This document shows positions 17,643 through 24,376 of a stretch of DNA of 24,376 bases, piece by piece. Below the pieces are notes generated by a model, which worked only from the letters and a program-made list of their open reading frames with translations, was not told the DNA's origin and ran no database searches. The position numbers and the translations under genes were made by a program. The DNA is from CAZTWC01 sp964617105 [NCBI: uncultured Myxococcia bacterium] (GTDB lineage: Bacteria; CAZTWC01): contig CAZTWC010000021.1 in assembly GCA_964617105.1 (NCBI GenBank), positions 1 through 24,376 on the forward strand, written 5' to 3'. Within the stretch, counting starts at the first letter, position 1. Each line of letters begins with the position of its first letter.

Positions 17643-18569
17643 TTAACTGCAAACCCTGTCACCACCATCCATTTTAGCTTTGCGCAGAGCCTTGGTAGCC
17701 TGTAATATCATGTTGCTAAAACTCAAATCTTTGGGATCGTCCATACCAGCCACGCCCAGGGAAACTTTTACCTGTATAGAGACACCTTCCCGTTGAAAAA
17801 TAGCCTTTTTCATTGCTGTCCGTAATCGTTCGGCACAATTGATAGTCCCCTCCAGGCCGGTATGAGGAAGAACTATCATTACGTTTTCTTCTGAATAGGA
17901 AACTGGCAGGTCAACATCCCTGATCTGCTTGGTTATCAGCAGTGAAAGACCGCCAAACAGTTGGTGGCAGATATTGCGGGGATATTTCTCTTGCAAGTTG
18001 CGGAAATTATCATAGGAAAGCAGAAGCAGGGAGAAAGGATACCGGTAACGGCGGGCACGCTTGATTTCGATTATCAAATACTTTTTAAGATATTTAAAGC
18101 GGTAGAAATTGGTTTTGGGATCAATAATTTCCAGGTCTTCCACATTTTGGCTGGAGGATTTTATTTGATTTTCCAGGGTATGCACATATTCCCGCAGTCC
18201 CTTGATGGTTATCATGTCTCGGATGCTGTTGATCAGGGTGGAATATTTCAAAGGAAAGACCAAAAAAGTGTCGACACCGGCTTTAAGGGAGTTCAATTCA
18301 TTTTGTTCATCTTCCTGGTTGTAGATGATTATTATGGGGATAAAGGTTTCTGTGCAGCGTTTGAGTTGGTTTATCCCGTTAATATCCAGGTCTTCAACTC
18401 TTTCCACCGAAACCAGCACTACATCAGGGTTAAAAGAGGTAATTGTTTCAATCCCATTTTTCAGGGAATTGGTCATCATGGATTTGAAATTAGCCTGGTC
18501 CAGATATTTCATGATGTTAGCGGAGGAATTTAAATAGGTGGCAATAAACAGTATCTTTTCATCAGCCAT
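17643..18569 (-). CDS. Degenerate receiver plus degenerate GGDEF protein with I-site
   Basis: 308-aa cytosolic protein with receiver-like fold (1-120) and diguanylate-cyclase-like fold (145-308), joined by a short coiled coil. The receiver has lost its acidic pair (ILFIATYLN), its phospho-acceptor Asp (Ser54 in VVLVSVERV) and its Lys (Phe105 before Pro), so it cannot be phosphorylated in the usual way. In the cyclase domain the GGDEF signature is SEENV (226-230), so catalysis is not expected, yet RDVD (217-220) lies exactly five residues before it, matching the RxxD I-site that binds c-di-GMP. Degenerate GGDEF proteins with intact I-sites (PelD, PopA) are known c-di-GMP receptors, so an effector role is the best inference. 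It ends one base before the TPR gene. Confidence 0.85.
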   Translation of the reverse strand: MADEKILFIATYLNSSANIMKYLDQANFKSMMTNSLKNGIETITSFNPDVVLVSVERVEDLDINGINQLKRCTETFIPIIIIYNQEDEQNELNSLKAGVDTFLVFPLKYSTLINSIRDMITIKGLREYVHTLENQIKSSSQNVEDLEIIDPKTNFYRFKYLKKYLIIEIKRARRYRYPFSLLLLSYDNFRNLQEKYPRNICHQLFGGLSLLITKQIRDVDLPVSYSEENVMIVLPHTGLEGTINCAERLRTAMKKAIFQREGVSIQVKVSLGVAGMDDPKDLSFSNMILQATKALRKAKMDGGDRVCS

Positions 18570-18589
18570 ATTCGCCCCTTAGTTTATTA

Positions 18590-18599
18590 TGGTATACCA
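18590..18599. promoter_or_regulatory. Short palindrome upstream of the receiver-GGDEF gene
   Basis: The ten bases TGGTATACCA read the same on both strands and lie 21 bases upstream of the start codon at 18569, in the 79-base gap after rpe. A bound repressor or activator dimer would fit this place, but ten-base palindromes arise by chance and no second copy was seen. Confidence 0.2.
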
Positions 18600-18648
18600 A
18601 TCCCCCTAAGCACATTGTTCTTTAGTTTGCTATAACTATGCAGGAGTG

Positions 18649-19301
18649 TCAACCAATTATGCTTTTTATCTTTTTTACCCGTGCTCCAATTTTTCCTTTC
18701 TTGGTGAGGTAAGAACCGATTACCAGGGTATCGGCCCCTTTTTCCACTACTCTAGCACAGTTATTGTCTTTGATGCCGCCATCTACCTCCAGCCGGATTT
18801 TCGTCTCTTTATACCTATCCAGCATTTTTCTCACTTGAAAGATTTTATTTTCCATGGTTCCAATAAATTTTTGGCCGCCAAAACCAGGGTTCACCGTCAT
18901 CAGCAAAACCATATCCAGGCAATCCAGCAGAAAAGGCAGTCCCTCGATAGAAGTGGAGGGATTGAAGGCAATTGCCGATTTGCAGCCCAACTCCCGAATT
19001 CGGTTCAAACTTCGGTGGATATGTGGGTCTACTTCTGGGTGGATGGAGATATAGTCGGCGCCCGCTCGGGCGAAATCTTCCAGATAGGCGGCGGGGTCGG
19101 CGATCATCAAATGAACAGGCTGGTAAAATTGCGGATACTCTCCACTACTTTTGGCCCGATAGTGATGTTGGGGACAAAATGGCCGTCCATCACATCCAAA
19201 TGGATCATTTGAACTCCCTCATTTTCCAGATGCTTGATAGTATCAGCCAGGCACAAAAAATCGGCGGACAGAATGGAGGCAGAGATTATCACCTGATTCA
19301 T
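18649..19301 (-). pseudogene. rpe: Ribulose-phosphate 3-epimerase, interrupted by a frameshift
   Basis: Rpe interconverts ribulose-5-phosphate and xylulose-5-phosphate in the pentose phosphate pathway. All family motifs are present but in two frames. The upstream part (to 19107) has SASILSADF and MIHLDVMDGHFVPNITIGP and stops at TGA right after RNFTSLFI. The downstream part (19122 to 18649) supplies PVHLMIADP, HPEV, the catalytic-loop VNPGFGGQKF and VDGGI, in full alignment with the family. Restoring one base between about 19110 and 19122 gives a normal protein of about 217 aa. The start at 19301 is preferred over 19307 because AAAGGA is at proper distance from it and almost touches the other. 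This may be a true mutation or a sequencing/assembly error; no slippery heptamer is visible. The remainder is so well conserved that the lesion must be recent if real. Confidence 0.85.
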
Positions 19302-19429
19302 GGGCATTTCCTTTCGCAGTTTCTTTGCATATAAGCAGTGAAAAAATCATTGCTGGTTTCGATTTCGTTAAGTATTGAGGCCGCCAGGCTTCGCGGTTTA
19401 AGGGCTTTATTCTTGTCCAAGATTATCAC
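19298..19429 (-). pseudogene. Possible remnant of rsmB (16S rRNA m5C methyltransferase)
   Basis: A 43-codon frame from GTG 19429 to TGA 19298 starts inside the end of fmt and ends in an ATGA overlap with the rpe start. Its middle, KALKPRSLAASILNEIE, resembles the conserved N-terminus of RsmB/Sun proteins (PRxLAxxILxEIE). The end, TSNDFFTAYMQR, could continue that domain or match the family's C-terminal DGFFxAxxxR. In many bacteria rsmB sits between fmt and rpe, exactly this place. I infer that most of rsmB was deleted, leaving its ends or its beginning. It could instead be a chance frame; the resemblance was judged by eye. Confidence 0.35.
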
Positions 19430-20354
19430 CAGCTGAGATTTTATGTCCCCTGAGGAAATCATTAGCCTTCATCATCTTTTTTCCAGGCGCCTGTATTTCC
19501 TCAATACAGATCATCCCATTCATCCCTTTCATACCTGGGCCGCAGCCCACCAGGATTTCTCCGCTGGCAGTGAGATGCACCTGGCCTGGAATACCATCTC
19601 CGGGTTCAATTCTGACTTTCCCTATTTTAAGTCGTTTACCCTGGTGGAGAGTAAAACTACCAGGCCAGGGATGGAGCCCCCGGATTTGGTTGTAGATCTC
19701 TTTTGCCGTCTTATCCCAAATGATGTACCCGTCCTCTTTTTTTAACATCGGGGCCATAGTGGCCAATTGATGTTCCTGAGGGGTGGTGGTTATCTCCCCT
19801 TTTTCTATTAGGTCCAGGCATTTCACCAACAAATCAGAGCCCAAAACCGCCAGGCGATCATGCAGTTGGCCCGCAGTTTCCTCCGGACCGATGGCGGTTT
19901 TTTTACTCAGATACATATCTCCGCTGTCCAATCCCTTTTCGATTTGCATAATGGTGACTCCAGTCTCTTTTTCACCATTGACAATGGCCCAGTTTATCGG
20001 GGCCGCTCCGCGGTAGGCTGGCAAAAGCGAGGCGTGCAGGTTGATGGTTCCTTTGGCCGGTAGTTCGAAAAGGGAGCGTTTCAATATTTTACCATAAGCC
20101 ACTACTACAATTATATCCGGTTCCATCTCTCTGATTTTCTGCAGGAAAGCCCGGTTTTTGGGGCTTTTAGGCTGCATAGTTTCAATTCCCAACTCCAGGG
20201 CCTCTTTTTTCACCGCCGGAGGAGTCAACGTCCGACCTCTTCCAGCTGGTTTGTCCGGCTGGGTAACCACTGCCATAACCTGGTGTTTGCTTTGGCAGAT
20301 GGCTTTTAAAGAGGTCACTGCAAAAAGGGGGCTTCCCATAAAAACTAATCTCAT
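19407..20354 (-). CDS. fmt: Methionyl-tRNA formyltransferase
   Basis: 315 aa, the normal length. It transfers a formyl group from 10-formyl-tetrahydrofolate to Met-tRNA(fMet) for translation initiation. N-terminal Rossmann-type formyltransferase domain with VFMGSPLFA and the TQPDKPAGRG loop, a tRNA-contacting insertion; the catalytic set is Asn105 and His107 in NLHASLLPAYRGAAPINWAI and Asp143 in GLDSGDMY. C-terminal OB-like domain from about 208 (IWDKTAKEIYNQIRGLHPWPG). AAGG lies about eight bases before the ATG. A def (peptide deformylase) partner is not in the window; mutS2 lies 80 bases upstream and rpe downstream. Confidence 0.97.
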   Translation of the reverse strand: MRLVFMGSPLFAVTSLKAICQSKHQVMAVVTQPDKPAGRGRTLTPPAVKKEALELGIETMQPKSPKNRAFLQKIREMEPDIIVVVAYGKILKRSLFELPAKGTINLHASLLPAYRGAAPINWAIVNGEKETGVTIMQIEKGLDSGDMYLSKKTAIGPEETAGQLHDRLAVLGSDLLVKCLDLIEKGEITTTPQEHQLATMAPMLKKEDGYIIWDKTAKEIYNQIRGLHPWPGSFTLHQGKRLKIGKVRIEPGDGIPGQVHLTASGEILVGCGPGMKGMNGMICIEEIQAPGKKMMKANDFLRGHKISAGDNLGQE

Positions 20355-20375
20355 TTTTATACCTTATATTAAATT

Positions 20376-20428
20376 AGACAGGATAAATTGGATAATTAAT
20401 ATCCGGTTCCATCTCGTTAATCCTGTTA
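20376..20428. repeat. Imperfect inverted repeat between mutS2 and fmt
   Basis: ACAGGAT (20378-20384) and ATCCTGT (20420-20426) are inverted copies with partly matching flanks (TTA before, AA after in arm orientation), about 35 bases apart in the 80-base gap. It may form a weak hairpin or be a fragment of a dispersed intergenic repeat. It lacks the T-run of a normal terminator. Confidence 0.3.
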
Positions 20429-20434
20429 AAATTA

Positions 20435-22900
20435 TTATTTTATTTTCACCACGGTTACTCCGTCTCCACCTTCTTCTCTTTGGCCGGCCCTAAAAGATTC
20501 TACGTAACGGGACTCTTTTAGCATCTCTCTAATTCCGTTTTTTAAGGCGCCGCTGCCGTGTCCGTGTATGATATAGATCATATCCATACCATTCAAAAGC
20601 GATTTGTCCAGATAATCGATAACCGCTTCTTTGGCTTCATCTAATCTCAATCCCCTGATATCCAGAGAGGTTTGGCTGGTTTGTATGGTTACTTCCGACC
20701 TACTTTTTGGGGAAATCTGGGCAACTGGTGTTGTCTTTAGGCCGGTTTTAACTGCCTGGTTGGTGCCCCTGGGACTGGCGGCAATCTCTTGGGCGTTAAC
20801 CTTCATTTTGATTTCTCCAACCAGGATGGTCACTTTTTCCCGGATCAGATCGATCTCCAGCACTTCGCCCTCTCTCTTTAAGGATGGTAAATAGATTGAT
20901 TGGCCAGGTATAAGGCCTTTAATTTCAATGGCTTTAAAAGGTGGTTTTTGCCGGGCTATTTTGTTTTTTATTTTGCGGCCGCGGCGGGATAGTTCCTCCT
21001 CGGTGCGGATCAATACTTTTCGGGCCGGCCTTTTGTTTTGTTTTAGGTCGATTAAAATGGTGCTTATTTCGCGCCTTTCGTGTTCGATCTCTTGCAGTAA
21101 TTCTTGCTGTTTCCCGGCTACAAAGGCTTTTTCCCGGGCATTTTGCCGGTCTATTTTTTCTCGAAGGATATTGCTATCTCTTTCAACCTGGGCCACTAAC
21201 TTCTGGTATTTTTTTTTCTGATTCTCATGTTGAGCACAAATATCGGTTAACTCCACCAGGATCTTTTCCAGCCGGGCTCCCTCTTGATGAATATAATTTC
21301 TGGCTCTGGCGATTATACGATCCTCCAGTCCCAATCGACCGGCAATTGCCAGGGCTCTGGATGATCCGGGAATTCCCGGGGTTATCTTAAAAGTAGGGGA
21401 TAAATCGGCCAGGGAAAAACCAACCGCCAGGTTGTAATAACGCTCATCTTGGAGAGAGAGAACTTTAAGTTGTTGATAGTGAGTGGACACAAAGGTGAAG
21501 ATATTGCGTTGGCAGAGATCTTCTAAAATACTTCTGGCCAGCGCCGCCCCCTGGTCAGGATCAGTATCTGACACTAGTTCATCGACCAGGACCAGGCTGC
21601 CAGAATTCGCCTCCTGCAGCAAGTTTTGGACAGCCAGTAAGTGGCCTGAAAATGAGGAGAGTCCCCGCTGTAAATCCTGATCATCTCCAAAAGCGGTAAA
21701 AATGCCGTTAAAAATGGGAAGAGATGAACCTGTCTCTGTAGTAATGGGCATTCCGGCTTGCATCATCAATAAGCAGAGCCCTAGCCCTTTGAGAGAAACG
21801 GTTTTGCCTCCGGTGTTGGGCCCACTGATTATCACCGTCTTTTTGCCGGCAGGGATGATAATATGGTTAGCCACCACCTCTTGAGACTGAGGGGATGTGG
21901 TGGCCTGGGTTGCCGAAGAGTTATCGGGTGAAAAAGTTTTTGGCTGTAACTTCTTTAGCACCAACAGAGGGTGTCTCATACTTTTCAGGCAGATAGCCCC
22001 ATCCCGGTTTATGGCAGCAAGAGTTGAATCCATTTGAGTAGCCAGACGGGCCTGGGCCAATAGCAGGTCCACCTGCCCAATTTGATCTAGCAGGTGTAAT
22101 AGATCAATTAAGGACTGGCTGGCCCGCTTGGACAGTCCGGTTAAAATGGAATTTTCCTCTTCCTTAACCCGGGATTGAGCAATTTTTAACTGGTTTCCCA
22201 CTTCTACCATGGTGGCAGGTTCTAAAAAAAGTGTTTGACCGCTTTGAGAAGTGTCATGAACTATACCGTCTATTTTGCTTTTACAATCGGTACGCACAGG
22301 CAGGACGTAGCGGCTGTTGCGGATGGTATAGTAGTTATCCATCAACGAATCGGCCTGGTTGCCTTTGAGCATTTTTTCCATTTTGGTTTGGATAGATTCC
22401 TGCAGTTGGCGCATTTTTACCCGAAGTTGGGCCAGATCAAAGGATGCATTGTCAGAGATAGTTCCAGTTTCATCAAAGCAGGCCTTGATATGGGAGAGTA
22501 GGTCTGGCAGGTGATCGATTTTAGAGGTATCTTGCCAGAGTAGAGGCGCTATCTGGCAATGTTTTCTGAAATATTGTTTAATGGCCAATGCCCATTGGAG
22601 ATGTTCAGCCAGGGACAGCATCTCTTCTCCGGGCAGGATGGCATTTTTTGAAAGCAAAGAAAGGGTAGGGCGCAAATCGTTAAGATGCCCCAGTTGCAGG
22701 AGTTGATCTTCTGATGCCAACTCCTGCAACTCTTTTATCCGCGCTTGCCGGGACAAAATATTTTCTGCATCGATAAAAAAGGAAATTTGACCGCAGAGTT
22801 TTTTGCCATAAGTAGTTGCAGTCAAGCCAGCCAGGATATCGCACAGATCAAACCAACCTAAATCGCGGAGTGACTTGTGAGAAACAGTAAAAGTAGACAT
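20435..22900 (-). CDS. mutS2: MutS2 family ATPase with C-terminal Smr nuclease domain
   Basis: 821 aa. MutS2 does not do mismatch repair; it has been linked to suppressing recombination and, in Bacillus subtilis, to splitting collided ribosomes. Visible: MutS-type core (domains III and IV) to about 310; ABC ATPase with Walker A GPNTGGKT (360-367), Walker B region LVLVDELVSDTDPDQG and the following His in STHYQQL; long charged coiled coil (530-640); KOW-like beta segment; Smr domain (about 745-821) with LDIRG and HGHGSGAL (779-786), motifs tied to nucleic-acid cleavage. Missing, as expected, is the mismatch-binding domain I. The start lies 4-8 bases after a tandem array of ribosome-binding sites. 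Confidence 0.95.
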   Translation of the reverse strand: MSTFTVSHKSLRDLGWFDLCDILAGLTATTYGKKLCGQISFFIDAENILSRQARIKELQELASEDQLLQLGHLNDLRPTLSLLSKNAILPGEEMLSLAEHLQWALAIKQYFRKHCQIAPLLWQDTSKIDHLPDLLSHIKACFDETGTISDNASFDLAQLRVKMRQLQESIQTKMEKMLKGNQADSLMDNYYTIRNSRYVLPVRTDCKSKIDGIVHDTSQSGQTLFLEPATMVEVGNQLKIAQSRVKEEENSILTGLSKRASQSLIDLLHLLDQIGQVDLLLAQARLATQMDSTLAAINRDGAICLKSMRHPLLVLKKLQPKTFSPDNSSATQATTSPQSQEVVANHIIIPAGKKTVIISGPNTGGKTVSLKGLGLCLLMMQAGMPITTETGSSLPIFNGIFTAFGDDQDLQRGLSSFSGHLLAVQNLLQEANSGSLVLVDELVSDTDPDQGAALARSILEDLCQRNIFTFVSTHYQQLKVLSLQDERYYNLAVGFSLADLSPTFKITPGIPGSSRALAIAGRLGLEDRIIARARNYIHQEGARLEKILVELTDICAQHENQKKKYQKLVAQVERDSNILREKIDRQNAREKAFVAGKQQELLQEIEHERREISTILIDLKQNKRPARKVLIRTEEELSRRGRKIKNKIARQKPPFKAIEIKGLIPGQSIYLPSLKREGEVLEIDLIREKVTILVGEIKMKVNAQEIAASPRGTNQAVKTGLKTTPVAQISPKSRSEVTIQTSQTSLDIRGLRLDEAKEAVIDYLDKSLLNGMDMIYIIHGHGSGALKNGIREMLKESRYVESFRAGQREEGGDGVTVVKIK

Positions 22901-22927
22901 TCCCTGACTCCTGACTCCTGACTCCTG
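22901..22927 (-). promoter_or_regulatory. Tandem Shine-Dalgarno repeat in front of mutS2
   Basis: Read on the minus strand, the bases just before the mutS2 ATG are three direct copies of CAGGAGT and a fourth, altered copy CAGGGA that abuts the start codon. Each full copy holds the AGGAG ribosome-binding core; the third has its GGAG seven bases from the ATG, the ideal distance. The copies at greater distance are presumably weak or standby sites. Seven-base tandem copies are prone to slippage, which would change the number of sites. Confidence 0.75.
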
Positions 22928-22948
22928 ATAGATGATCCTGGTCAGTAT

Positions 22949-23620
22949 CTATTTCCAGGTCAGTCCGCTGCTGATAATTTCGGCTCCCTTTTCAGCATCG
23001 ATTTTCTCGGTATTGATCAGCAAATCATAGTTAATAGGATCAGCGATATCTTTTTGGAAATAGCGATCCACGAATTCAAAGCGATTATTTTCCACCATTT
23101 CCATCTGGTTTTTGGCTTCATCCTCCGAAACCCCGTATTTTTCGATAACATTTTTGATTCTACTATCCAGAGGCGCAACAATTCTTACCCGGAACAGTTT
23201 TGGACCGGAGAGGATAAAGTTTGAACCCCTTCCCAGGATGACAGCATTTCCCACCTTGCCAAGAGCGGTTATCATCTTTACCAGGTGTTCTGAATATTCA
23301 TCGGAAGTGAAGTGGTATTTGACTTCCAGCATAGAAAACAGGTCATTGATAAAGGAGCGGGGTTGTTCGTCAAAGGTTTTTACCACCACTGAACGCACAT
23401 CTGCATCCTTGGCAACCTGATCGATAATGATTCCGGAGATAAAGTCAAATCCCAGTTTTTTGGCCAGCAATGAAGCAATTTTTCGTCCTTTGCTGCCGGG
23501 CTGTCTGGAGATAGTGACCACCGGGCGCTCTTCTTCGGTTTCCAACTTTTTGACAGCAACCTGCCACTTTTGGCACTGTTCTTCTACCAGTGCTTGTAGT
23601 GAACGGCTTCTCTTTTTCAT
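22949..23620 (-). CDS. Cytidylate-kinase-like P-loop protein
   Basis: 223 aa of the cytidylate kinase-like group (Pfam Cytidylate_kin2 type). An N-terminal basic helix is followed by VVTISRQPGSKGRKIASLLAKKLG (about 34-57, mostly the P-loop), FISGIIIDQVAK, a central lid-like region, AVILGRGSNFIL, VRIVAPLDSRIKNV and DRYFQKDIADPINYDLLINT near the C-terminus, the order found in this family. In it the usual GKS/T loop end is replaced by a GRKI-type sequence, and true substrates are mostly untested, so nucleotide phosphorylation is inferred only from fold. GGAGGAG lies ideally before the ATG. It sits between a CheR-type methyltransferase (31 bases upstream) and mutS2. Confidence 0.85.
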   Translation of the reverse strand: MKKRSRSLQALVEEQCQKWQVAVKKLETEEERPVVTISRQPGSKGRKIASLLAKKLGFDFISGIIIDQVAKDADVRSVVVKTFDEQPRSFINDLFSMLEVKYHFTSDEYSEHLVKMITALGKVGNAVILGRGSNFILSGPKLFRVRIVAPLDSRIKNVIEKYGVSEDEAKNQMEMVENNRFEFVDRYFQKDIADPINYDLLINTEKIDAEKGAEIISSGLTWK

Positions 23621-23651
23621 AAAGACTCCTCCTGATTTTGAAAATGAATAT

Positions 23652-24376
23652 TTATTCTGATTTTTGGTAAATCACATCATTGGCCAGGGGTAAAGTTTTA
23701 AAAGGCGCCTGGACATTGAGTAAGTTCTCGGAATGACCCAACAGCAGGTAACCACCCTGGTAAAGTTTATGATAAAAAAGTTCAATCACTTTATTTTTAA
23801 CCTTTTGGTCAAAGTAGATGAGCACGTTGCGGCATACGATTAGATCCTTGGATTTAATTTGCCGGCATTTCGGGTCCAGAAGGTTCATTTGTCCAAAAAG
23901 CACCATCTCTTTAATATCTTTATTGATTATAAAGGTGTCTTGGCCCGATTTTTTAAAATATTTATTGAGCCGGTAATGGTCGGTGTTTCTAAAAGAGTTG
24001 GTATGATAGATCCCTCTGCGGGCGGTTTCCAATACTTTTTTACTGATATCGCTACCGAAAATTTCAATATTCCAGTCACCAAAGGGTAATTTTGATTCTT
24101 TGATCAAAATTGCCAGGGTATACGGCTCTTCCCCGGAAGAACAGCCTGCCGACCATATACGCAAATTTTTTTTGGTATGGTTTTGTCGGAATAATTGCGG
24201 TAGAATATGGCGGGAAAAGGTTGCCAACTGGTAGTCGGTTCGGAAAAAGTAGGTTTCGTTATTAGTTATTAAATCCACGATGGCGTCTAGTTCGTTGGAG
24301 ACCCTTTGATTATTGTTCAGATATGAACAGTATTGGGAAAAATCCCGCAACTTTTTCTTCTGGAGCCGCTGATTTA
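23652..24376 (-). CDS. CheR-type methyltransferase (partial at right edge)
   Basis: S-adenosylmethionine-dependent methyltransferase of the chemoreceptor glutamate methylase family. The frame stays open to the window edge; its first visible residues, NQRLQKKKLRDFSQY, match the N-terminal CheR domain (normally about 20-30 residues further in), so the true start lies beyond 24376 and the TTG at 24350 is not the start. Seen: LLDAITxNETYFFR-like DLITNNETYFFR, SAM-binding IWSAGCSSGEEPYTLAI, acidic FGSDISKKVLETA, NLLDP, and LIVCRNVLIYF followed by GGYLLLGHSE. All these are hallmarks of active CheR. No receptor, CheB, CheA or CheW is in the window, so it may belong to a chemosensory cluster to the right or methylate another sensor. 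Confidence 0.9.
   Translation of the reverse strand, partial: NQRLQKKKLRDFSQYCSYLNNNQRVSNELDAIVDLITNNETYFFRTDYQLATFSRHILPQLFRQNHTKKNLRIWSAGCSSGEEPYTLAILIKESKLPFGDWNIEIFGSDISKKVLETARRGIYHTNSFRNTDHYRLNKYFKKSGQDTFIINKDIKEMVLFGQMNLLDPKCRQIKSKDLIVCRNVLIYFDQKVKNKVIELFYHKLYQGGYLLLGHSENLLNVQAPFKTLPLANDVIYQKSE

Noticed and set aside
17961-18533. 190-aa frame opposite the receiver-GGDEF gene
   Set aside because: Antisense shadow without recognisable motif or ribosome site; the minus-strand gene is clearly coding.
18647-18652. TTGACA on the minus strand as -35 box of the receiver-GGDEF gene
   Set aside because: No acceptable -10 box at 16-18 bases; the TATAGC downstream is only 12 bases away.
22901-22927. 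CRISPR-like array
   Set aside because: Units are 7 bases with no spacers; it is a tandem ribosome-site repeat.

Overview
This 24.4-kb window is gapless bacterial chromosome with about 16 genes in two opposed blocks. It suggests a Gram-negative, free-living bacterium with many sensory systems. The hybrid sensor kinases (7TM sensor, PAS, HisKA/HATPase, receiver with a DLxVxGGIGG-type phosphorylation loop), a Cys-rich secreted lipoprotein, RqcH and MutS2 are a mix I associate with Desulfobacterota (former Deltaproteobacteria) or a nearby candidate phylum. I cannot fix the taxon from the sequence alone.

Left block (1-12065, + strand) is a signal-transduction array. The tail of a response regulator runs in from the left edge and overlaps the GTG start of a large 7TMR-DISM hybrid histidine kinase (HK1). 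HK1 has Asn where the phospho-accepting His should be. It is followed by a paralogous hybrid kinase without the extracytoplasmic domain (HK2), a cytosolic receiver-kinase fusion ending in a catalytically degenerate GGDEF domain that keeps an RxxD I-site, and a third 7TMR-DISM kinase (HK3) that is split by a frameshift plus small deletion and has no receiver. The array runs into rqcH (NFACT family, ribosome rescue) and a small beta-rich protein of unknown function.

Middle (12101-16002): a 542-aa Cys-rich predicted lipoprotein on the minus strand is divergent from a stand-alone dnaK on the plus strand. Directly after the dnaK stop codon lies a 127-bp near-perfect palindrome (31-bp perfect inner arms) separating dnaK from the convergent right block.

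Right block (16027-24376, all minus strand, read right to left): a CheR-type methyltransferase (runs off the window), a cytidylate-kinase-like P-loop protein, mutS2, fmt, a 43-codon possible remnant of rsmB, a frameshifted rpe, a degenerate receiver plus degenerate GGDEF protein (again with RxxD kept), a TPR protein and a CRP-family regulator. Spacing is short, so much of it may be one or a few transcripts mixing housekeeping and signalling genes.

Two themes recur. First, signalling proteins have lost catalytic residues but kept binding ones: HK1 without its His, and two GGDEF domains without active sites but with I-sites. Second, genes are broken or eroded: HK3, rpe and rsmB. RqcH and MutS2, both linked to ribosome-collision rescue in Bacillus, occur in the same window on opposite strands.
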